A stretch of DNA of 64,000 bases from Litoribacter ruber (GTDB taxonomy: Bacteria > Bacteroidota > Bacteroidia > Cytophagales > Cyclobacteriaceae): contig NZ_JAHBGI010000008.1 in the NCBI RefSeq assembly GCF_018500185.1, forward strand, positions 1 through 64,000, given 5' to 3'. Positions 8,300-16,885 of the stretch are shown here, one piece after another (the stretch's first letter is position 1; every line of letters begins with the position of its first letter). The position numbers and the translations under genes were made by a program. A model generated the notes under the pieces. That model saw only the letters and a program-made list of their open reading frames with translations. It made no database searches and had not been told where the DNA came from.

Positions 8300-11200
8300 T
8301 TAAAATGTATACCTCACACCCAATTGCGCTCGCCATCTTGAGAAAAAGTCATTGGGGAGCCAGGCCTCATCGCCACGGACATCAGCTTTAAAGGCCGGGA
8401 TATTCGGATCCACAGCCACAGGCACCCCATTGATCGTTTGTGGCTCAGCCCCGGCCACCGGATTGGTACCAAATTGTGCTACAGTCATAAACTGGGCGTT
8501 TTGGATCGCATAGGACCTTCCCCATTCGTTGTTGAGCAAGTTGCCCGCATTCAGCACATCAAAGGTCACTTCCAGCCTGCCGGCATTTCTCACAATGATC
8601 TCCTGGGCCACCCTCACATCAAATCGATGCTCAAACGGCGTCCTGCCTCCGTTTCGCTCGGCATAATCTCCCCTTCTACCATTCAAATAGGAATTGTTGC
8701 TGATGAAGTTGTTGATGGCATTATATTGCTGATCGGCAGTTTCCACCAACACCCATTGATCATTCTCCACCACATATCGATCATAGAGCACGATTTCGTT
8801 TCTACTGGCAGGAATGTAAATTAGGTCATTTCCAAATACACCATCACGGTTCATATCCCCCTGATAAGTGAATGAAATCGGCACACCGGATTGACCGTTG
8901 TAAAATATCCCCACTGAGGTAGCCAGAAATCCGGCATATTCCTTTCTATAATTAATGGCTGCCACGATTCTATGGGGCACCATAAACTGGGAGAAAGAAA
9001 GCTCTGGGTTATTGGGATTTCCCACTGTCGGCACGTTTCTCCAGTTGGAGATAGCCTGGGAAGAGTTGCCCGGGTTGATATCCTTGGCCACACCATAAGT
9101 ATACCCAATGTTGGCCATCAGCCCGTTTTCAAATTGTTTACTCAATTGCCCTGTCAAATTATAAGTATACCCTTCATTGGTGTTGGTCAGGTAGACAATA
9201 TCGGTGAAGTTTGGATTGATGAATGCTCCATCAAATCGCCTTCTGTTATCTGCACCTTCAAAGAAGGTAAACTGATTATCTTCCAAACCAGCAATATTCA
9301 GGTTTTGATAAAGGATGTTGTTGAAATTCTGCGTATAAATACCGTCAAAGGTAAATACATATCCATCGCCAATCATATAATCAGCACCCAGGTTCAGCCT
9401 CAACACCTGTGGATATCTAAACCTTCTGTCGGTCACGTTAATCTCTGATGTGAAAGTAGGCAGCCCCAAGTCCGCAGCATTGGGCTGGTTGTTGGGGTCA
9501 GGGTTGAAAGTGAACCCTTCCGGAAAGTCACCCCGCTGCCGCTGGGCCTGGAGTCTGGCGATTTCTACACCTGTGTTGGAAAACTGGTTGGAAAGCCAAA
9601 CAAAGGGAAGCCTTCCCGAGAAAATTCCCACCCCACCGCGAAGCTGGAAGGTGGCGTCACCGTTGACGTCCCAGTTAAACCCAAACCTTGGGGACCAAAG
9701 CAGATTCGATCCAGGCATCCTGTTAGTAGCCACATCAAACCTGTTGGCAATAGGAGAATTGTTAAATTCTGGATTAGCTGATGGGTCATCCGGGAAAATT
9801 GGCACATCCACCCTCACTCCAAAGGTCAGCTTCAGATCATCGGTAGCCTGGTATTCATCCTGCGCATAGAATCCTAACTGCACAGCACGGAATTCCGCCC
9901 CCCAGTTGGGTTCATTGGGCACATTCGAAAAGGATAGGTCATATGTCAAAGGAAAAACCTCCCCTGGAGTACCCACCGTCAACCAATCATCCAAGCTGGC
10001 ATAACGATAGGACCCGAATGCCTGCCTGATGAACAGGTTATAAATATTATAAAACTCATTGTGCGTACCCAAAGTGAAAGTATGCTTTCCTTTGAAGACG
10101 CTGAAGTTATTGGTCAGCGTAAACACATCCTGGTTTAGGGTGTTGGCGGTACCAAATTGCTCGGAACCCAGCTGAATATTTCTACCCCCACCCAGGTCGA
10201 CCTGCACATAAGGGAATGGGGTACCCACAAAGCCCCGGTCATCTCTTACCGTAGTATACCCAATTCTCAATTCGTTGGACGCACTGTTTCCAAAACGGGA
10301 ATTCAGTTCTGCCACAGTAGTATTGGTAGTACTTGGAAAAAACTGCGCCCCTCCGGACAATACAAATGTATTCGCATTTCTAAACACACTCAGCGCTTCC
10401 GCATTCACGTAATTGTGGCGGATGGAAAAAGTATTATTGTTGTTGATATTCCAATCCAAACGCACAAAGATCTTTTCGGTATCGGTAGTCTGGTTAAACG
10501 GCCCTGCATCACCAATATCGGCATTTGGAGAAATCCGGTTAATGACGCTGGTTACCTGATTGATTTCATCCTGCGTGATGTTGGAGCCCTCACCGATCCC
10601 AAACAGCTGCGGCTGGGTTCTTTCGGTCAACTCCCCATTGAGGAAGAAAAACAGTTTGTCCTTGATTATGGGACCGCCGACTCTAAACCCATATTGCCTT
10701 TCAGTATAGTCTGGAACCCTTTCTCCTTCAGTAGCCGGAAGCACCCCGGTACCGGTTAGGTTTTGGTTGTTGACAAAATAATAGGCAGACCCTCTAAAGG
10801 TATTGGTTCCGCTACGGGTCACGGCATTGATACCGCCTCCTGTAAACCCGCCCATCCTGACATCAAAAGGCGCAAGCTCCACATTGATTTCCTCAATGGC
10901 ATCCAAGGAAATAGGCTGGGTGCCCGTTTGTCCACCATTGGTACCATCGGCAGCCAGACCAAACACATCATTGTTTACTGTTCCGTCAATGGCAAACTGG
11001 TTATACCGGTTATTTGTCCCAGCGAAGGAAATCCCGTTTCCTCGGGTGTTGGCCTGAGGGGTAAGTCTGGCAAAGTCCTGGATTCCCCGCTCAATTGATG
11101 GCAAACTGTTGATTCTTTCTGAGCCTATGTTGGTAGAGGCCCCGGTTCGGTTACCGTCAAAGACCTGGTCCCGCCTGGCGGAAATAACTACTTCATCAAG

Positions 11201-11551
11201 TTCAGAGGCGTCATCCAGTAGGGTGATATTGAGGTTTTGGGTTTGGCCCAGGGAGAGGTTGACATTTTCGTAGATGGATGATTCAAAGCCAATGTAGGAA
11301 ATGGTGACGGTATAGGGCCCGCCCACGCGCATATTTGGTATAGAAAACCGCCCTTCCATATTGGTGGTGGTACCGTATCTTGTTCCGGATGGCTCATGCA
11401 CTGCCACCACGTTTGCCCCTGGTAAGGTTTCCCCAGAAGATTCAGCTACCCGACCCGAGAGCCCCGAAGTGGTGACCCCCTGTCCCATTACCTGCCCACT
11501 GCCCACCAGGACAAGCGCAAGTATTACTACACACTGTAGGAAATGCTTCAT
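8300..11551 (-). CDS. Oar-like TonB-dependent outer-membrane receptor (paralogue 2)
   Basis: The ATG at 11551 gives 1083 residues beginning MKHFLQCVVILALVLVG, a signal peptide ending near VMGQ. The domain order matches the neighbouring receptor: carboxypeptidase-regulatory-like domain (ESSGETLPGANVVAVHEPSG), plug with SLDAIEEINVELAPFDVRMG and GGGINAVTRSGTN, then beta-barrel ending VRYTF. The two are clearly paralogous over their whole length. The ligand is unknown and no SusD partner is present, as is normal for the Oar group. Codon use is more mixed and G+C-richer than in the first receptor. Its leader contains a heptamer-built hairpin (11611-11652) between the likely promoter and the ATG. 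Confidence 0.93.
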   Translation of the reverse strand: MKHFLQCVVILALVLVGSGQVMGQGVTTSGLSGRVAESSGETLPGANVVAVHEPSGTRYGTTTNMEGRFSIPNMRVGGPYTVTISYIGFESSIYENVNLSLGQTQNLNITLLDDASELDEVVISARRDQVFDGNRTGASTNIGSERINSLPSIERGIQDFARLTPQANTRGNGISFAGTNNRYNQFAIDGTVNNDVFGLAADGTNGGQTGTQPISLDAIEEINVELAPFDVRMGGFTGGGINAVTRSGTNTFRGSAYYFVNNQNLTGTGVLPATEGERVPDYTERQYGFRVGGPIIKDKLFFFLNGELTERTQPQLFGIGEGSNITQDEINQVTSVINRISPNADIGDAGPFNQTTDTEKIFVRLDWNINNNNTFSIRHNYVNAEALSVFRNANTFVLSGGAQFFPSTTNTTVAELNSRFGNSASNELRIGYTTVRDDRGFVGTPFPYVQVDLGGGRNIQLGSEQFGTANTLNQDVFTLTNNFSVFKGKHTFTLGTHNEFYNIYNLFIRQAFGSYRYASLDDWLTVGTPGEVFPLTYDLSFSNVPNEPNWGAEFRAVQLGFYAQDEYQATDDLKLTFGVRVDVPIFPDDPSANPEFNNSPIANRFDVATNRMPGSNLLWSPRFGFNWDVNGDATFQLRGGVGIFSGRLPFVWLSNQFSNTGVEIARLQAQRQRGDFPEGFTFNPDPNNQPNAADLGLPTFTSEINVTDRRFRYPQVLRLNLGADYMIGDGYVFTFDGIYTQNFNNILYQNLNIAGLEDNQFTFFEGADNRRRFDGAFINPNFTDIVYLTNTNEGYTYNLTGQLSKQFENGLMANIGYTYGVAKDINPGNSSQAISNWRNVPTVGNPNNPELSFSQFMVPHRIVAAINYRKEYAGFLATSVGIFYNGQSGVPISFTYQGDMNRDGVFGNDLIYIPASRNEIVLYDRYVVENDQWVLVETADQQYNAINNFISNNSYLNGRRGDYAERNGGRTPFEHRFDVRVAQEIIVRNAGRLEVTFDVLNAGNLLNNEWGRSYAIQNAQFMTVAQFGTNPVAGAEPQTINGVPVAVDPNIPAFKADVRGDEAWLPNDFFSRWRAQLGVRYTF

Positions 11552-11610
11552 AATTGTAGAATTTTGCTTCAAATGACATTCGTTAAATAGTTCGTAGGTG
11601 ATAGTTAGCG

Positions 11611-11652
11611 GCCCACGGTCCACGGTCGACTGTTGACCGTGGACTGCCGGCC
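11611..11652. repeat. 7-bp tandem repeat array forming a hairpin in the leader of the second TonB-receptor gene
   Basis: Six heptamers run gcccacg, gtccacg, gtcgact, gttgacc, gtggact, gccggcc. Within them gtccacggtc and gaccgtggac are exact complements with a 7-base loop, so the array can fold in RNA. It lies between the promoter-like element at 11661 and the ATG at 11551. Confidence 0.85.
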
Positions 11653-11660
11653 ACGCTATA

Positions 11661-11668
11661 CAAAATTA
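11661..11668 (-). promoter_or_regulatory. Bacteroidota -7 promoter element for the second TonB-receptor gene
   Basis: The minus strand reads TAATTTTG, matching TAnnTTTG, 109 bases upstream of the ATG. No well-spaced -33 element is seen. The implied leader includes the heptamer hairpin. Confidence 0.45.
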
Positions 11669-11836
11669 ATGTAGTTATTATTCAAAAACGTAATCCCAAG
11701 ATTAATTTTTTAACACTTTTTCACGTTTTCAAAACATTTTACTAACATTGGATCGGGCTAAAAGTTTTTGATTTCTAGGGTTTTACAATTAAATCACGTG
11801 AGAAGGGCAATTATTAGGCTCTAAATAAGATTTTCC

Positions 11837-11844
11837 TATCTTTA
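11837..11844 (+). promoter_or_regulatory. Possible -7 promoter element for the YhhN gene
   Basis: TATCTTTA differs from TAnnTTTG only in the last base and lies 20 bases before the ATG at 11865. No -33 element is visible. Confidence 0.3.
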
Positions 11845-11864
11845 TTGGCTCAAATAAAAAATGG

Positions 11865-12560
11865 ATGGCTCGCAAAGGAATAGTTTGGTTATATGTATAT
11901 TTAATGGCAGGAATCGCAGATTTGGCATTCGTCGCCAACAGTGCTGATACTTATAGATATGTGAGCAAACCCCTGCTTTTACTCTCTCTATACCTCTATT
12001 TCATCACGCAGACTTCCCTGATCAAGGGCAGCCTGCTGCGCAAAAGCATGGGTGCGGCCCTGCTGTTTTCTTTGGCTGGCGACATCTTCCTGCTTTTTCC
12101 AAATCTGTTTCTATATGGCTTGGGGGCTTTTCTGATGGCCCATCTATGTTACATTGTAGCTTTCAAGCTGACCCAGCATTTTCAGTTTAGCTTCTACACA
12201 GTTAATTTTGTAAAGCTGTTTTTCTACAACCTCCCCATCTACATCCCCGGGGCAATCATATATTTCCTGATTCAACCCAACCTCAATGATCTAAAAATCC
12301 CCGTTGTAGTTTACCTGATCGTGATACTGATGATGGCTTCCCTGGCTCGGGAAAGATTTGGCCGGACCAATGCGTCCAGCTTTTGGCAGGTTTTCATCGG
12401 GGCCATGCTCTTCATGGTTTCCGATGGCATCTTGGCCCTCAACATGTTTGGCTACCCCATGGTGGATGGCGACACCCTGGTGATGGGGACCTATATTTTA
12501 GCTCAGCTGCTGATCGTAATGGGGATCCGCAGTCATATTGTGTCGCATCCTACGGAGTAG
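11865..12560 (+). CDS. YhhN-family integral membrane protein (lysoplasmalogenase-like, TMEM86 homologue)
   Basis: The protein has 231 residues, almost entirely hydrophobic, with about seven to eight membrane segments. The family signature is seen in YVSKPLLLLSLYLYF, FSLAGDIFLLFP and the late FMVSDGILALN, where the conserved acidic residues lie. Eukaryotic TMEM86 relatives hydrolyse the vinyl-ether bond of lysoplasmalogens; the substrate of bacterial YhhN proteins is generally not established, so only membrane-lipid metabolism can be suggested. Another ATG lies 4 bases upstream but is out of frame. The gene stands alone, divergent from the TonB receptor. Confidence 0.85.
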   Translation: MARKGIVWLYVYLMAGIADLAFVANSADTYRYVSKPLLLLSLYLYFITQTSLIKGSLLRKSMGAALLFSLAGDIFLLFPNLFLYGLGAFLMAHLCYIVAFKLTQHFQFSFYTVNFVKLFFYNLPIYIPGAIIYFLIQPNLNDLKIPVVVYLIVILMMASLARERFGRTNASSFWQVFIGAMLFMVSDGILALNMFGYPMVDGDTLVMGTYILAQLLIVMGIRSHIVSHPTE

Positions 12561-12602
12561 GTTTATAAGTTTATGTTTCGCGGCCGCGAAAGGATTAAAG
12601 GT

Positions 12603-12902
12603 TTAAGAGTTTCTTTTAACCCACTTGTCCGGATTCTTTGATGTATCAATACCGCTCGAACAATCACCTTTCGATAATTTTCATCAATTGTAAAATGGAT
12701 CATGTAGGGAAATTGACTTAATGGAACACAGTGAACATTATCATACCGAAACCTGATAATATGGATTAATTTCTAATGCTGAAAAATGGTGATCTAAATT
12801 ACTTAAAAATCGATTCCCCAAATCTATTTGAACCTCTTCAAAGTAATCATATGCCTCTTGGATATCTCCGAGAGCAAGCGGCTCAACAAATACGGTAAAC
12901 TC
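12603..12902 (-). pseudogene. Decayed ParE/RelE-family toxin gene (two frameshifts, no start codon)
   Basis: Read in three pieces on the minus strand, this stretch encodes a recognisable ParE toxin. The N-terminal part reads VFVEPLALGDIQEAYDYFEE and continues to NPYYQV. After one extra T (within 12749-12751) the frame resumes as RYDNVHCVPL, then FPYMIHFTIDE and VIVRAV. After one missing T (near 12648-12650) it resumes as DTSKNPDKWVKRNS and stops at 12603. The two shifts cancel, so the total of 300 bases equals 99 codons plus a stop. No ATG, GTG or TTG precedes the first piece in frame; the join with the antitoxin reads TAAGGAG where TAATGGAG would restore a normal stop-start overlap. It cannot make toxin as written, unless the indels are sequencing errors. 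Confidence 0.85.
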
Positions 12903-12903
12903 C

Positions 12904-13101
12904 TTATTTCAGTTTAAGCTGTTTTCTCCCCTCCTTCCAAGTCAACAGCTTGTCCTCTTCAGAGTTTTTAATCCTCTCTCTAACCAGGGAATTATGGGCT
13001 TCAGGAATCTCTGTTTCCTCTTGATCGAACCCCAAGCTCTCAATTAGCTCTAAAAAAAAGAGATATTTATCATCCGGAACATTAATAGTAACTTTTTTCA
13101 T
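12904..13101 (-). CDS. Small antitoxin-like protein, partner of the decayed ParE toxin
   Basis: This 65-residue protein starts MKKVTINVPDDKYLFFLELI, a strand-helix beginning typical of short Bacteroidota antitoxins (DUF2683-like). A charged linker and a basic tail (KEGRKQLKLK) follow. It sits directly upstream of the toxin pseudogene, whose remains begin 1 base after the antitoxin stop. The reading frame is intact. Without an active partner it is an orphan antitoxin; it may still neutralise related toxins or regulate its own promoter. The family name is from memory of short homologues, so it is less certain than the gene itself. Confidence 0.72.
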   Translation of the reverse strand: MKKVTINVPDDKYLFFLELIESLGFDQEETEIPEAHNSLVRERIKNSEEDKLLTWKEGRKQLKLK

Positions 13102-13187
13102 AGCGGTTCTTTAATTCCATTAATATGGCTATAAGTTCTATTTTAACCAAAAATATCCCGCAAGAGTTGAAACCCCTTTCTAACAAT

Positions 13188-13219
13188 AAAACCCACGAAG
13201 CCATTAGCCTCGCGGGTTT
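13188..13219 (-). terminator. Likely intrinsic terminator of aspS
   Basis: A 13-bp stem with two G-U pairs in the minus-strand RNA (aaacccgcgaggc against gcttcgtgggttt, short loop) is followed by TTTTATTGTT. It lies about 55 bases past the aspS stop. Confidence 0.75.
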
Positions 13220-13271
13220 GTATTAGGTGCATCAAGATTCAAAACTTTGCGCTCCTTTAAATTCTCTGCGG

Positions 13272-15029
13272 TTAAATCCCCTTGCTTTCCAGCTTGATAT
13301 GTAACTCCTTCAACTGATCCTCAGCAATACTGCTCGGCGAATCAATCATCACGTCGCGGCCTGAGTTGTTTTTAGGGAAGGCAATGTAATCCCTGATGGA
13401 ATCGGATCCACCGAAGATGGCACACAATCTGTCAAATCCAAAAGCAATCCCACCATGTGGCGGGGCACCGTACTCAAAAGCCTCCATAAGGAATCCAAAC
13501 TGCTTTTGTGCTTCCTCGTCGGTAAAACCAAGGTGCTTAAACATTAGCTGCTGGGTAGCGCGGTCGTGGATTCTGATCGAACCTCCACCTATCTCTACAC
13601 CGTTGATCACCAAATCATAGGCATTGGCACGTACAGCTCCCGGGTCCGTTTCGAGAAGCGGGATATCTTCGGCTTTTGGTGATGTGAAAGGGTGGTGCAT
13701 GGCGTGGAACCTTGCCGTCTCCTCATCCCACTCCAGCAATGGAAAATCCATCACCCACAGTGGCCTGAATACTTCACGATCACGTAGCCCCAAATCTTCA
13801 CCCATCTTGAGCCTAAGCTCTGACATCTGCTTCCTTGCTGTGTTTTTGTCTCCAGACAATACCAAAATCAAATCTCCCGCCTCGGCACCGCACTTATCGG
13901 CCCAAGCCTTCAAGTCATCCTGGTTGAAAAACTTATCCACAGAGGATTTGAAGCTTCCATCCGCATTGCACTTCACATATATCAAACCTTTGGCGCCGAT
14001 TTGTGGTCGCTTCACCCAATTGGTCAACTCATCCAGCTGCTTTCTGGTATACTCACCGGCTCCTTTGGCGCAGATTCCCAATACCAGTTCAGCAGAATCA
14101 AACACGGCAAAGCCTTTGTTTTGGGCCACGTCATTCAATTCCACAAACTTCATATCAAACCTCAAATCAGGTTTGTCGTTGCCATAATATTTCATGGCAT
14201 CGGCGAAAGTCATCCGCTCCACTTCACCAAGTTCCACCCCTTTCACATGGGTGAAAAGGTGGCGTACCAATTCCTCAAAAGTATTGAGCACATCCTCTTG
14301 CTCCACAAATGACATCTCGCAGTCAATCTGGGTGAATTCAGGCTGCCTATCTGCCCTCAAGTCCTCATCCCTGAAGCATTTCACAATCTGAAAATAGCGG
14401 TCAAATCCACTTACCATCAAAAGTTGCTTGAAGGTCTGAGGGGACTGCGGCAAAGCGTAAAACTCCCCCGGATTCACCCTGCTAGGTACCACAAAGTCCC
14501 TTGCACCCTCTGGTGTGGACTTTATCAACACGGGCGTTTCTACCTCGATAAAGTCCTGCCCGTCCATAAATTTACGGGTTTCCTGCATCATGCGGTGGCG
14601 GAGCTGAAGCTTGTTGCGCACCACATTGCGGCGAAGGTCCAGGTATCGGTATTTCATCCTCAATTCCTCGCCACCGTCCGTTTCATCTTCGATGATAAAG
14701 GGAGGAACCTTGGCCTTGTTCAGCACCTCTAGGGAAGTCGCTTTGATTTCGATATCCCCGGTTGGAATTTTATCGTTTTTGGAGGTCCTTTCGATCACGG
14801 TTCCCTGCACTTGGATCACAAACTCGCGTCCAAGGGAGGCCGCCTTTTTAAGCAGGGCCTCATCGGTGCTGCCTTCCTCAAGTATCAATTGCGTCACGCC
14901 ATATCGGTCGCGAAGATCCACCCAAATGAGTCCGCCTTTGTTTCTGACACGCTGCACCCATCCGGCCAACGTCACTTCTGTATTTATATCTTCCGCGCGG
15001 AGTTCTCCACAGGTATGTGTTCTTAGCAT
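13272..15029 (-). CDS. aspS: Aspartyl-tRNA synthetase
   Basis: The enzyme charges tRNA-Asp with aspartate in the cytoplasm. From [11 protein letters not shown] (ATG at 15029) it has 585 residues, the bacterial-type length. It shows the N-terminal OB-fold anticodon-binding domain ([15 protein letters not shown]), class II motif 2 region ([20 protein letters not shown] with QPEFTQID), the bacterial insertion domain (GAD-like, about residues 280-420), and motif 3 (GIAFGFDRL) near the C-terminus. An ATG three codons earlier (15038) is possible, but the chosen start matches the usual bacterial N-terminus. A promoter element at 15059 and a terminator at 13188 mark a single-gene transcript. Confidence 0.97.
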   Translation of the reverse strand: MLRTHTCGELRAEDINTEVTLAGWVQRVRNKGGLIWVDLRDRYGVTQLILEEGSTDEALLKKAASLGREFVIQVQGTVIERTSKNDKIPTGDIEIKATSLEVLNKAKVPPFIIEDETDGGEELRMKYRYLDLRRNVVRNKLQLRHRMMQETRKFMDGQDFIEVETPVLIKSTPEGARDFVVPSRVNPGEFYALPQSPQTFKQLLMVSGFDRYFQIVKCFRDEDLRADRQPEFTQIDCEMSFVEQEDVLNTFEELVRHLFTHVKGVELGEVERMTFADAMKYYGNDKPDLRFDMKFVELNDVAQNKGFAVFDSAELVLGICAKGAGEYTRKQLDELTNWVKRPQIGAKGLIYVKCNADGSFKSSVDKFFNQDDLKAWADKCGAEAGDLILVLSGDKNTARKQMSELRLKMGEDLGLRDREVFRPLWVMDFPLLEWDEETARFHAMHHPFTSPKAEDIPLLETDPGAVRANAYDLVINGVEIGGGSIRIHDRATQQLMFKHLGFTDEEAQKQFGFLMEAFEYGAPPHGGIAFGFDRLCAIFGGSDSIRDYIAFPKNNSGRDVMIDSPSSIAEDQLKELHIKLESKGI

Positions 15030-15058
15030 AACTATCAATAGTTTCGGTCACAAAGGTG

Positions 15059-15066
15059 CAAAGATA
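15059..15066 (-). promoter_or_regulatory. Bacteroidota -7 promoter element for aspS
   Basis: The minus strand reads TATCTTTG, an exact TAnnTTTG match 29 bases upstream of the ATG at 15029. The -33 position is not a clear TTTG. Confidence 0.55.
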
Positions 15067-15130
15067 AAGGTTCTGCCAGCAGATTGCAGTTTTTTGGGAG
15101 ATGATTATTTGTTTACTGGAATATTTTTTC

Positions 15131-15158
15131 TTCGGTCTTCCGTCTTCCGTCTTCGGTG
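15131..15158. repeat. 7-bp tandem repeat array, unit ttcNgtc (four units)
   Basis: The units ttcggtc, ttccgtc, ttccgtc, ttcggtg match the array at 4229-4270. It abuts the second copy of the 109-bp dispersed repeat, and a further ttcggtcttcc stub lies just past that repeat (about 15272). Confidence 0.88.
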
Positions 15159-15266
15159 TCACGTCCCAAATTAACTTGACACTTTTTTCTCAAGCTTTTA
15201 AAATTTTCTCCGCGAAGTGGCCTTTGTGATACTTCGTGAAAACTTTGTGGCCTTTGTGGCCATTTT
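15158..15266. repeat. Dispersed 109-bp repeat, copy 2
   Basis: This is nearly identical to 8154-8262 and in the same orientation. It fills much of the 500-bp gene-free region between aspS and the M23 peptidase gene. Both copies have a heptamer array at one edge. Confidence 0.92.
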
Positions 15267-15390
15267 CTACTTCGGTCTTCCACCCCGCCAATCAAAGAAG
15301 ATTTGGCATCCGACCTCAAGACTGAAACCCATAAAAGTTTTTTAACCAAGTCCTTTTTAGTATATTTAAAATAACCTTTTTGACTTTTCA

Positions 15391-15438
15391 ATGAAAAAAT
15401 ACCTGTTTCCGGCTCTCAGCGTTATCTTTTTTAGTTGA
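15391..15438 (+). pseudogene. Possible remnant of a lipoprotein signal peptide
   Basis: A 15-codon frame reads MKKYLFPALSVIFFS and then TGA. This is a good lipoprotein-type leader up to the residue before the lipobox cysteine, where a TGT or TGC would be expected. Downstream is A+T-rich and shows no continuing frame. It could be the stub of a lost lipoprotein gene or chance. It lies 100 bases before the M23 peptidase gene. Confidence 0.3.
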
Positions 15439-15539
15439 GATTTATTGAGAAAAATATAAAAAAATAAAGACGAACGCTTAGTTTTTCAGCATTTTATGAA
15501 CTTATTTTGTACTAAACGATACGCTCTAATTAAGTAGCC

Positions 15540-16823
15540 ATGAAGAAAATTTGGATGACTGTAGGATTCGTCCTACTGGTAGCGGCGGGGTATAGCTATT
15601 TGAAATATAATAAGCAAGACAAAGAGCTCCTTGCCCATCAAGACCTTGAAAATGAGGTTGATTTAGAAGATGAAATCATTGAAGAAATAGAGGAAATCCT
15701 CTATGGGATCACTATCAACGACCTGGATATCACCGAGGGCCTTGTAGGGAAGAACCAAACCCTTTCCACCATCCTTTCCCCTTTCAATGTCCCTTATCAA
15801 ATCATCGATGAGCTGGCCAAGAAATCCAAGGATATTTTTGACGTCAGAAAGATCGCTTTCAATAAAAAATACACCGTACTCACTCCAAAAGATTCCGCAC
15901 AGGCGCAGTTTTTCATTTATGAGCCTAATCCCGCAGAATTTGTAGTATTCAGACTCGATTCCGTAGATATCTACAAAGAGGCCAAGCCTATGGAGCTTCG
16001 CAAAAGAGAAGTGGCCGGCACCATTACCAAATCCCTTTATGTCAACATGGTGGAGCAGGGCGTAACGCCTGACCTGATTGACCAGTTTGCCGATCTTTAT
16101 GGCTGGACGGTAGATTTCCAGAGGGTTCACAAAGGAGACAAGTTCAAAGTAATTTACAACGAAAAAGTGGTAGATGACCACGTTGTTGGGGTTGAGGATA
16201 TCGAAGTGGCGTATTTTGAGCATTTGGGCACTCCCTATCATGCCATTCCATTTGAGCAAAATGGGGAAATCGCCTATTTTGACCAAGAGGGCAACAGCTT
16301 GAAAAAAGCATTTTTGAGAGACCCTTTAAAATATACACGAATCAGTTCGAGGTATAACCTGAAGAGATTTCACCCTGTACAGAAAAGATACAAGCCGCAC
16401 TTAGGCACGGATTATGCCGCTCCAACTGGCACAGAAATCCGCTCTGTAGGCGACGGAACAGTAGTGGAATCCAAGTTTACTAGTGCCAATGGCAACTATG
16501 TCAAAATCAAACATAACGGCACCTACACCACACAATACCTTCATATGTCCAAAAGAGCTGTCGCTGCAGGTACTCGCGTGAAGCAAGGCCAGGTAATCGG
16601 CTATGTGGGCAGCACAGGCTTGGCTACCGGACCGCATCTTTGCTTCCGATTCTGGAAAAACGGCAAGCAGGAAGACTGGTTGAAAGAAAAAATCCCACCT
16701 TCCGCTCCAATTGCCAAGGACAACCGCATGGCTTACGAAAGGCTTCTTATGGAAAAACTGGACCAACTGGCCAATATCCCATATGCAGGTGAAGAGCAAC
16801 CTTTGCTGACAAGTGCGGAATAA
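15540..16823 (+). CDS. Envelope M23-family metallopeptidase with a His-x-Cys metal site
   Basis: The protein has 427 residues. An N-terminal membrane anchor or signal (IWMTVGFVLLVAAGYSYL) is followed by an acidic linker, a LysM-like/OapA-type region (about residues 55-270) and a C-terminal M23 domain. The first zinc motif HLGTDYAAP (His287 and Asp291) is intact, and YLHMS and GYVGSTGLATGPHL are typical. The second motif, normally H-x-H, reads HLCFRFW: His366 is kept, but residue 368 is Cys. The general family cuts peptidoglycan cross-links in the periplasm; retained activity is likely but not proven by sequence. The gene is monocistronic, ending in a strong terminator. Confidence 0.88.
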   Translation: MKKIWMTVGFVLLVAAGYSYLKYNKQDKELLAHQDLENEVDLEDEIIEEIEEILYGITINDLDITEGLVGKNQTLSTILSPFNVPYQIIDELAKKSKDIFDVRKIAFNKKYTVLTPKDSAQAQFFIYEPNPAEFVVFRLDSVDIYKEAKPMELRKREVAGTITKSLYVNMVEQGVTPDLIDQFADLYGWTVDFQRVHKGDKFKVIYNEKVVDDHVVGVEDIEVAYFEHLGTPYHAIPFEQNGEIAYFDQEGNSLKKAFLRDPLKYTRISSRYNLKRFHPVQKRYKPHLGTDYAAPTGTEIRSVGDGTVVESKFTSANGNYVKIKHNGTYTTQYLHMSKRAVAAGTRVKQGQVIGYVGSTGLATGPHLCFRFWKNGKQEDWLKEKIPPSAPIAKDNRMAYERLLMEKLDQLANIPYAGEEQPLLTSAE

Positions 16824-16844
16824 AGGAAATAGCCACAAAGAAAC

Positions 16845-16885
16845 GAAGGCGCAAAGTTTTATGGACTTTGCGCCTTCATTTTTTT
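16845..16885 (+). terminator. Intrinsic terminator after the M23 peptidase gene
   Basis: A perfect 13-bp stem (gaaggcgcaaagt and complement, 7-base loop) is followed by a T-run. Its arms use the same 'ctttgcgcc' phrase found in the dispersed intergenic repeats, so a repeat may have been co-opted as a terminator. Confidence 0.92.

Noticed and set aside
14001-14732. Long plus-strand frames opposite aspS, and similar frames opposite secA, mutS and the adhesins
   Set aside because: These are mirror frames of strongly conserved genes with no signal of their own.
4229-15158. Possible CRISPR array made of the repeated short units
   Set aside because: The units are contiguous 7-mers without spacers, differ between loci, and no cas genes are present.
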